Below, one piece after another: positions 56,357 through 64,000 of a DNA stretch of 64,000 bases. Under the pieces are notes generated by a model that saw only the letters and a program-made list of their open reading frames with translations, had not been told where the DNA came from and made no database searches. Both the position numbers and the translations under genes were made by a program. The stretch spans positions 7,871,501-7,935,500 of the forward strand of contig NC_092576.1 in assembly GCF_037975245.1 (NCBI RefSeq). The letters are read 5' to 3'. Every line of letters starts with the position of its first letter. The stretch's first letter is position 1. The stretch is from Apostichopus japonicus (lineage: Eukaryota > Echinodermata > Holothuroidea > Aspidochirotida > Stichopodidae).

Positions 56357-59300
56357 TGACTGGGATTAATACTAATACTATCAAAGTTCCTCTCTATCAG
56401 CATTCACGATGGACTTGAATATAGATAGCACCAATGTGATCCAGGGAGAAGACTACATCTACGCCAAGTACAACTATCAAACCACCCAGGTGGAGGAAAC
56501 TGCAACTGGATATAAGGTACAGTATCTAGAAAGTTTCGTATACAGGGAATTTAATTATTACATACAGGATATATTCACAGGATATGTTGTATCTTCACAC
56601 AGGGACCAGGGATATTATGCATGTATTCCCAGGGAATACATCTAGAGAATAAATTTATATACTGTATATGCAGAGAATCACACAAGCTCATAAGGAATTT
56701 ATGTACAGGGATATATCACAGGGAATATTAGGTACATATGTACATCTAGGGAATATTTAAAACTGGGAATAACAAGATTACAGGATTGTTATTAAGGAGA
56801 TAACATCTGGTATGCTGTAGGAAGTATTAATGATTGGCCTAGTTACGTCTTTTGCTGAACATTGTGGCAACATTCAGTTTTGGAATAACCAGGAAATTCA
56901 AAGCAGCCTAGAGCTGAGTTGACTTTTGATAAATTTTTCTGTTGCTTAACAAACTGATGAAATGCCATGTATGCAATGTTCAGTATACAGTAGGTATTGA
57001 CAACGATAAATAAATTCTTGTTGCAAGGGAATCTTGGACGGTGGATCTCCTACTGGCCATTTATGGTTAATGGATAGAATATACTGCATAGATAAACCCA
57101 GGGTCAGAAGTCTTTGAGGTTAGCAAAGGTGACATGTTTTTCCTTCAAAGTCTATAAAGTGTGATATACCCGATCTGAATTTGAGCAAATTTAACCAATT
57201 TACGCCTCAGTGACTATGATCTGTAAATTTCCTGATTCTTGTGTTTCCCACTTTTGACTCATTTTTCTTTTTTGCCGAAATTTATTCTTTCTGCCATTTT
57301 CACTTGTCACTTTACTTGTATAGATCTGTTCAACCTTGCTTATTTATAGTCAGCACCAATATTTTGCACGATTTTAAAATGGCAATCTGCGTTGACTGTG
57401 AATAAAATGTGAGGAAATGTACAGAAAAAAGCAACTTGTGCAATTGTGCCTTTCCGATGGTTAATTCCATTAAAAAATTTTTGTTAAATAGCTTCATTGA
57501 TTATTCACCTAACTTCAGGTAATTATATAGGTTAATAGTTTGGATTAAATATGATTAAAAATATGATTATTAAACACCTGTTATTCAAACACAAAAACAA
57601 CAATTGCATCAAGTTGTCATGGTTATATTTAAATTTTCTTCCTGGAACTGACCCCCCAAAAATGACATTTTGTAATATTATTAGTATATTTCAACAAGAA
57701 TCTGCCATTCATAAATTCCATTCTATGTTTTCTGTGATCAACGGGAAACATAATTTACAAATTTGTTCTAATCATCTGTTCTCTCTTTTTCTTCCGTCCT
57801 CTGCTCTGTTGTGTTAATAATTAGGTAACGCCTCGTGATACAGAGGTTCTCTTCCGTACGGAGAGAAGTAAACCACGCTTGGGTTGCATGCTGGTAGGTT
57901 GGGGAGGTAACAATGGTTCCACGGTGACCGCAGCCCTGTTAGCGAATAAAATGAACATGTCGTGGCACACCAAGGAAGGAGAGAAGGTACGTTACAAAGT
58001 TGGGACTGTATACAATGTCTCAATACTGTGTGTCATTAATGTGCATTCATAATGAAGACCTTAGAAACTGTCTCGCAGATCTCTACCCTGGTAATCATTG
58101 TGAATACGCACTTTCTTACCACAAAAACCGAAATTATTTTCAACAGTTGAACAGCACATACAATACTGTACATACAATACAACATCTCAGTACCAGGTGA
58201 TAACAACCCAGCAAACATTGCTGTATTAAATTTTTAAAGGATTGTCTGGCAGCCTTTAGAAGTTACCTTAAAAAACAATAAATAATTTTCCAAACATGTT
58301 TCCAAAGTATGAGAACGCTAATGTAGGCTTTGACAGTGAAGGTATGGTACAATATATATACTGTAATAATAATAATAATAAAAGTAATGAGCAGTTACTT
58401 TTACGACGCTCAAGTGACCAAAAATATGGGAGAAACCCGCAAGGGCTTAAATGGACTACAACTTACACGTTGGGTGGCTTCCAATTCAACATTTTTAACT
58501 CAAATTTGGAATCTTTTTAATTTAGAAAGTCATATCAGATGGACTTTGTCCATGTCCTTTCTCATTACATACACATACAGTATAATGCATTAATAATTTA
58601 AACGATCTTAGAAACTGTGTATCTTAGTAAAACACTTTCTTATCTTAAAAACCAAATTATTTTCAACAGTTGAACAGCACATACAATACAGTACATACAA
58701 CATCTCAGTACTAGATGGTAACCACCCGGCAAACATTGCTGTATTAATTATCTTAATTCCATACAATTAACCTATTTTTGGATGAAACTATTTTCAACAG
58801 TTGTACAGTTCATTCAATATCTCACCATATTGTTCAGTACCAGGTGATAACGACCCAGTAAACATAGCCGTATTATTTATCTAAATTTCATTGCCTCTTT
58901 ATGCATAATTGAATAATTTTGTACAATAACTAGTCAGGCCTGATTTTTCAGTAAAATGTAAACTTGTCCGTCGGACAACCTACTGTTCACGCAAAATTTG
59001 GTTGTCCGGGGAAAAAAACCAAACTAAATTTTGTAATTTACATAACAAGGTATATTTGTTCCAAAATGTGGGGAAAAAATATTCTTATTCCACAGCTTGT
59101 AGGGATGTACTGTATAAACAATCTTTAACATTTATTACTAACACACTGACAAATATTTTTGTTAACATATATGTTGTTTTTATATATATGAATATATTTA
59201 TTAATAAATCCATTATGGAAATATATTCATGATTATAAACTTGATATTCCTATACAGGTATTTGCAAATATAATTATCATATTTCTACCTAAAATGAGTC

Positions 59301-62300
59301 GATTCGCCCATGTGTTTACTAACGTCTGCTCATCCATACAAAACCACAAATACAGTATAGTACTAGGATTCCCTTTTCTGTTTATGTAAGTTTGCTTATT
59401 AGAACAGCCAATCTTGCTAACACATGATAAGGCATGCTTCATCACTGCTCTGTATCAATACGTACGATGTATGTACAGTACGTGTATAAATAGTTAGTAT
59501 AGTAGTCCACAACGTTCTTCTGTTGCCCACTTCCATACATCTAACGTTCAAAAACCGAGTTACTTTGCCTTTAGAATGTATTTTTTTTGTTAACTACGAA
59601 AAACACCAAAATCGCAAAGCCACCTTGCTTAATGACTTAATCGGATATAAAAAGCTGCAGGCTTTGAAACGGGACCAACATAAACTATCAAAATTTTAAG
59701 GGGTGTTTATATTGATCACAAGTGTAATGTTGTCGAGTTGAAATAAATGTGATTGTTTCCACAAATAATTTAGTCGTCCGACGGACGACCTCAAATGCGA
59801 TTTTGGTTGTCCCAAAGAATTTTTAGTCTTCTCGGACGACCGTGAAATTTCAGCCCTGACTAGTGTATATATATATCTAAGTAATGTTGTATGTGTACAA
59901 ACAACCATGAGAGATACGCTCACTATTCGGTCAAGAGGTGATGGGAGGTGTAATATGTGGTAGCAGTTATTTACGTAACTGATATCACCAAAGTCTCATC
60001 AGACTTAAATCTATAGTTACTTCGCAAGTCATTAATAATACAGTATGTTATGACGATAATGTGATATAATTACAATTAATTAATGGGTAATTACATGTCT
60101 TGCGTCCATCTTCATCCTGCACTGGACGACATTCGAACAGCAGTAATGGGTCTACTCTGTTGGGATAGGTTAAAACAAAGAAACAGACTGTCATAGGGAA
60201 TACAGTAGTTTACATGCGGTAGGATGAGCAAAATAAGGTAATATCACATTCAGAGATGATTTTGAAGATTGTTGTTCCTGTCAAAATGAAGCAAAGTGTT
60301 TCTTGTTTTTGCATTCTGCTCAATGTAGAGTAAGGAATTTTTTGTTAGTTGGGGGGGGGGTGGGGTGATGGAGGTACTTTACCATAAATGCTCAATTGCA
60401 ATCTGTCTGTCCCAATGGTAAGGACCAAAGTACTGCAAATGTTATTCAAATGAAAAGGGATTTTGAGAACATTTTCTTCAAAAACTCGTGAACATTTTTT
60501 AACAGATCCAAGCATCACATATGTGTGCTTGATAGTTGATACATGCTACTTCAAACTGACTGTATTCTGTAGATCAATAAGATATCTCGCTACAACATGT
60601 GGTGTGTGCAACGGCAAATGAAAAGATGATTATTTCGGGGGGGGGGGGGGGTGGGGGGAAGGTGGCTCAGACGTTAGTCTGGTATACTGCGTTTGGTTTA
60701 TCAGATATCTGCCTCCCTTATATATTCCAATATTGTATACACCAAATAAACTGAGAATAGCATAAAATCAAACACAAAATATGTTATAAATTTGCAATAT
60801 ACAGGTACCCTGACTTTGTGTGGATATTAGCTGGGTATTCATGCAGAAACTGTAAACAGGTAGTTGTTCCATAACAACTCCCTGCTGTAAACAAGTCACT
60901 GATGTATACCGGGAATTCCATGAGACCTGTGTTTACACATATATGCAGGTTGTTGATATGTACACTGGATAAGACCGAAGATTGCAGGCATGAGACTCTT
61001 CCGCGGAAACGCGGATTTCCGATTTTTTTTTTATTCATTTTCACGTTTTTTCTCGTAATTCGCGTTTTTTATTTTTTTTTATTTTTATTTTTTTTAATTT
61101 TTTTATTTATTTATTTTTTTTGCCGAACATGCTGGACTGTGAAGGGAAGGAACACCGAATTTGACCAGTGGTGGAATCAAGTAGCACAAAGCAAGCAAAA
61201 AGCCTTTTTTTGGTTCAAAAAAGCTAATGGATAAATTATACAAGCAGAAATTCCACACTTTTTTGGCGAGTTACGTGATGTGATAGATTCCATCTAGAGT
61301 CCACCATTTTGCATCTAAGCCCTCCTTACCTGACAAAAAAAATTCTAAAGGGGAGGGGGACACCTCCTCCCCTTGAACCCCTCCCCCAGGACAGCGATTG
61401 ATAAATTTCAGTTTTTTTTCCCCCGGCTCAGTCTCATCCCTGAGATTGGGCCAATCGCTAAACCACCACAGCCCCTCAGATGCATAGTTTATTTACTGTA
61501 CACACAGCAGGGGTTGCTGCCAGCAAGCTGATCTCAATCCACCTTGTCTTCAACAAAACATACAGTCATCCAGGAAAATGAAATCTGCTTCAAAGAATCA
61601 ATAGTCTTACTTTAATACACTTACATATATGCCCTTATCAGTTTTCACCTTCTGAACTTATTAAAGGGTCAACATGTTATCTCAAATGGTCTCAAACTTG
61701 GCCATTTTCTCTAGATCATTTTATACTAGATGACTTTTGCTGTGGCAGTAAGTAGACCTTTCATTCATTAGAAAAAAATTATTATATTGAGGGATGGTTG
61801 CAAGGTGGCAGAGCTGATTTGCTAGGTCAAAATTGGTTAAAAGAAAATGTCCTTTTATTCATACATCTAGATGCTTCTATACTTCATGTACAGTACAGTA
61901 AGAGGACTGTTCTTTCTGGACCATTGAAACATTTTAGAATGAGAATTCTATACCAGTGTCAAATTCTTACCTGGTGAATGAAATGGTTGATTCCCACAAG
62001 GGAGAGCTACAAACAAGAGCTGGAAATATCTGATCGTGTCTGGTCGTAACTTAATTCAACTTACTTGCCCGACATTAGTCAGAAAATTATTATAAATACA
62101 ATCACCCTTTAAGGTTGTAATAGAAACTAAGAATTTTTCCATCGTGAGTTAATATATTTCGTATGAGAAGTGCAGACTCTTAAAACGTCGTGAAAAAAAA
62201 ATGTCCAACTTCTGAGCTGATATGTCTGAAATAATTATTCCTTGACAGAGAGCTAACTTTTATGGTTCGTTAACGCAAGCATCTACCACCTGTCTCGGCA

Positions 62301-62381
62301 CTGGACCTGATGGCAGGGACATTTACATTCCATTTAAGGACATCCTACCGATGGTTGACCCTGTAGACATAGCTGTCGATG
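56357..62381 (+). CDS. ISYNA1: Myo-inositol-3-phosphate synthase, first three coding exons (partial gene)
   Basis: Exons: 56357-56516 (5' untranslated, then ATG at 56409), 57825-57986 and 62249-62381. The enzyme converts glucose 6-phosphate to 1L-myo-inositol 3-phosphate with NAD, the committed step of inositol synthesis, in the cytosol. The joined 134 codons show IYAKYNYQTTQVEE, the Rossmann NAD-binding stretch CMLVGWGGNNGSTVTAALLA (exon 2), then FYGSLTQASTTCLGTG and PFKDILPMVDPVDIAVDG (exon 3). These follow the family's N-terminus in order. The rest of a protein of roughly 550 residues lies beyond the window. Intron 1 is about 1.3 kb and intron 2 about 4.3 kb, the latter carrying two DNA transposons. 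No frame break is seen. Confidence 0.93.
56409..56516 (+). CDS. ISYNA1: ISYNA1 coding exon 1
   Basis: 36 codons from ATG to TATAAG|GTACAG, phase 0. The ATG at 56409 is the only one in frame before the conserved YNYQTTQV region. Downstream frames reading into the intron to 56645 are not coding. Confidence 0.85.
57825..57986 (+). CDS. ISYNA1: ISYNA1 coding exon 2, NAD-binding Rossmann motif
   Basis: 54 codons between ATAATTAG and GAGAAG|GTACGT, phase 0 on both sides. LVGWGGNNGSTVTA is the glycine-rich nucleotide loop that is nearly invariant in this family, and it fixes the identification. Confidence 0.95.
58134..58890. repeat. Three spaced copies of an about 90-bp repeat in ISYNA1 intron 2
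   Basis: TTTTCAACAGTTGAACAGCA, ATCTCAGTAC and GATAACAACCCAGCAAACAT occur in this order at 58137-58228, 58664-58747 and 58791-58873 with decay. The second and third are nearly adjacent; about 0.4 kb lies between first and second. Confidence 0.8.
58935..59858. mobile_element. DNA transposon in ISYNA1 intron 2, ACTAGT duplication
   Basis: Inverted ends CAGGCCTGATTTTTCAG and CTGAAATTTCAGCCCTG-like (reverse-oriented), with ACTAGT on both sides (58929-58934 and 59859-59864). Near each end lies the palindromic word GTCCGTCGGAC/CGTCCGACGGACG. The 924-bp interior has no transposase-like frame. Six-base duplications are unusual for classical hAT. Confidence 0.75.
60985..61442. mobile_element. Non-autonomous DNA transposon in ISYNA1 intron 2, AGATTG duplication
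   Basis: Ends CAGGCATGAGACT and AGTCTCATCCCTG are inverted with one mismatch, and AGATTG flanks both sides (60979-60984 and 61443-61448). It contains long T runs and the CCCCTCCCC/GGGGAGGGGG words seen in other elements of this window. The 110-residue frame is T-rich low-complexity sequence. Confidence 0.8.
62249..62381 (+). CDS. ISYNA1: ISYNA1 coding exon 3
   Basis: 133 bp between TCCTTGACAG and GATG|GTAATG. It reads RANFYGSLTQASTTCLGTGP to PMVDPVDIAVD in frame with exon 2 and ends in phase 1, where the family continues with GWDIS. No further exon was recognised before the window end. Confidence 0.92.
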
Positions 62382-64000
62382 GTAATGTACTGCTTTCACT
62401 GTCTCATTTACTCTTCAAGTATACATGTTTCGATGAACAATCAAGTTTGGTTCAGATTGTTGAAATTAACGAACATTGTAGGACTGCGTTCTACTCATGA
62501 AATAGACCGGAAGACTGTCGTAGAGCATTCAATGTATACGAGTATATTCTTCCGGTAGAATTTTTTGGTCTTCCCCATAGTAGGTACATCCTTACATGTT
62601 GCAGACATGTACAAGATTTCACTGTGGTCCCAGAAATTAGCTTTGTGTCCATGCCCTTGATTCATAGACAGTTGTCATGAGATTTTAACTGACATTAATA
62701 AACATTTCTTTCAGTCAGTGCCCTTGAACCACCCACCAAATGGTCCTATTTGAAGAACTGAAATATCCAACATTGTTAACCTGTATAGTTTTTCATTTTC
62801 TTATTTTTTTTCGTTTTTAAACTACCAGGCTGCCCACTACTTCCCCACTTCCTCTCCCCTCCCCCACCTTTATTTGGATTTGATAGAATCCATACTTTTG
62901 GATGGATGTACTCAGTTGTACTGTAATTGGCAAGCTGCCAATATGAACTGGCGTAACTTTCGACATTTTACGTGGAAAACAATTAATGTGGCATTGGGCT
63001 GTAAACCAGTGGTTAATTGCACACAGGTGTTTGTACTGGTCAGTTGACAAGGTCTGTCAGATACAGATCTCCTAGATTGGGCTACAATTTTCAAATCCTG
63101 GCGCCAAGATATAATAAAATATTGGTGTCTTTTATAGTGAGATGCATTCGCCTATTTTACGGAATTTGTAGTTTATACGGCGGCGACATAACAGCTCAAG
63201 CGCTCTTATCTGATTATATTGCTCTTGTATGATCAGTGGGTGGAAAGACTTACAGTATCAAGATAACCTAAAACTATGCACTGTACATATTGCTTTGACA
63301 AATTAGGCTCAACACTTATCTGAACTTATCTGATCTTGTCTGATCTTATGTTTTTATATTGCTATTGTATGATCAGTGGGTGAGTTAATCAAGATAACCT
63401 ACAACGACACACTGTATTGCTTTGACAAATTAATCTCAACACTGTTAGGTTCGTCATTTCGAACACCTCCCTCCCTCCCTGTTTTAACTTCTGTCATTTT
63501 TTGGTGAAACATTGTCGCAAGCGTCCTTTAGCGTGTTCTGCCTTAGTGCCTGTTAAGATTCCTGATTTATTTAGAGAATGGTCACCGCCATTAAGATCCA
63601 ATTTGTCATTTTACCCACACAGTGGAGTTCTTTAGTCATCTCATTTTGCAAATTAAATCGGACGTTAATTAAATAATTAATTTATTGGCAAGTTTTTGAC
63701 AATGTTCGTTTCATTTCAAAATTTGATATTACCGTTGAGGTTCTGCTACTACTCTGCGTACGCTCTATTCCAAGAGCTCGGACATGCTATTATGTAAAGA
63801 ATACCATATATGTACAGTAGTTCCAACCAGCAATATTCAAAGGTCGACTACAGTACTGCATATTTCTGATTACTTTGAGCACTAATTAAACTGCACAATT
63901 ATATATTTCATACATGTAGAACCTGGATGTGCTCATCAGGAATATATGAGTGCCGGGCAGATTTTTAATCGGGTAGTGTGATCCACGCCCTGGGGGAGGG
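62382..64000 (+). other. ISYNA1 intron 3 (open at window end)
   Basis: No further exon of the synthase is recognised. It contains the two-copy tandem repeat at 63215-63442. The last 60 bases (TGCCGGGCAGA, CCCTGGGGGAGGG) resemble the edge of a GGGGAGGGG-type element cut by the window. Confidence 0.5.
63215..63442. repeat. Two-copy tandem repeat, period about 145 bp
   Basis: TGTATGATCAGTGGGTG, ATCAAGATAACCTA and TTGCTTTGACAAATTA recur in order at about 63226-63307 and 63367-63431; TATCTGATCTTGTCTGATCT lies between. Confidence 0.85.

Noticed and set aside
56409-56645. 78-residue frame continuing past ISYNA1 exon 1
   Set aside because: The family sequence resumes at 57825 after the donor at 56517; the extra residues are intron.
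1-64000. CRISPR arrays, bacterial operons, rRNA genes
   Set aside because: No regularly spaced direct repeats with unique spacers, no ribosome-binding-site gene clusters and no rRNA-like sequence were seen; spliced genes show a eukaryote.

Overview
This is nuclear DNA from a metazoan: AT-rich, intron-rich and packed with transposons, with no operons, rRNA genes or CRISPR. Animal-type myo-inositol-3-phosphate synthase exons, an immunoglobulin-domain receptor family, a Penelope-like retroelement and many hAT-type elements suggest a marine invertebrate. An echinoderm or related deuterostome is my guess from sequence texture; it is not proven.

Layout. 1-15.4 kb is non-genic and holds short DNA transposons (932-1618, 8310-8575, 10635-11001), a long hairpin element (9213-9894), microsatellites and minisatellites. 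16.1-22.8 kb carries the first copy of an Ig-superfamily gene. It is broken in its transmembrane exon by a 1.9-kb terminal-inverted-repeat element. 25-27 kb holds leftover transmembrane exons and a tRNA-derived SINE. 28.6-35.5 kb is a nest of hAT-type elements, a hAT transposase remnant and a 13-bp minisatellite. 36.06-38.80 kb is an odd composite element with two nearly identical 467-bp direct terminal repeats. 39.4-44.2 kb carries the second, intact-looking Ig gene copy (six exons, about 387 residues). 45-48.2 kb is its duplicated downstream flank. 48.2-50.3 kb is a 5'-truncated Penelope-like element encoding reverse transcriptase plus GIY-YIG nuclease. 54.5-55.5 kb is an internally deleted hAT element. 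56.4 kb to the window end holds the first three coding exons of myo-inositol-3-phosphate synthase (ISYNA1 type), whose gene continues beyond the window.

The window is dominated by a tandem duplication (about 15.78-24.07 kb against 39.26-50.5 kb). Because the two copies align, one copy often supplies the empty site for an insertion in the other. Insertions dated this way include the 1.9-kb element in exon 5 of copy 1, the SINEs at 23.6 and 26.7 kb, a LINE tail at 41.5 kb, a 670-bp element at 44.4 kb and the Penelope-like element.

Both Ig genes encode a signal peptide, three Ig-like domains on symmetric phase-1 exons, one membrane helix split over two exons and a very short tail. Between the copies the outermost Ig domain differs at about 20 of 103 residues, the next two at about 4 and 8. 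This pattern fits diversifying selection on a recognition surface. The transposon in copy 1 would end the protein before the membrane helix, predicting a secreted form. All gene models were read by eye without alignment, RNA or database support.
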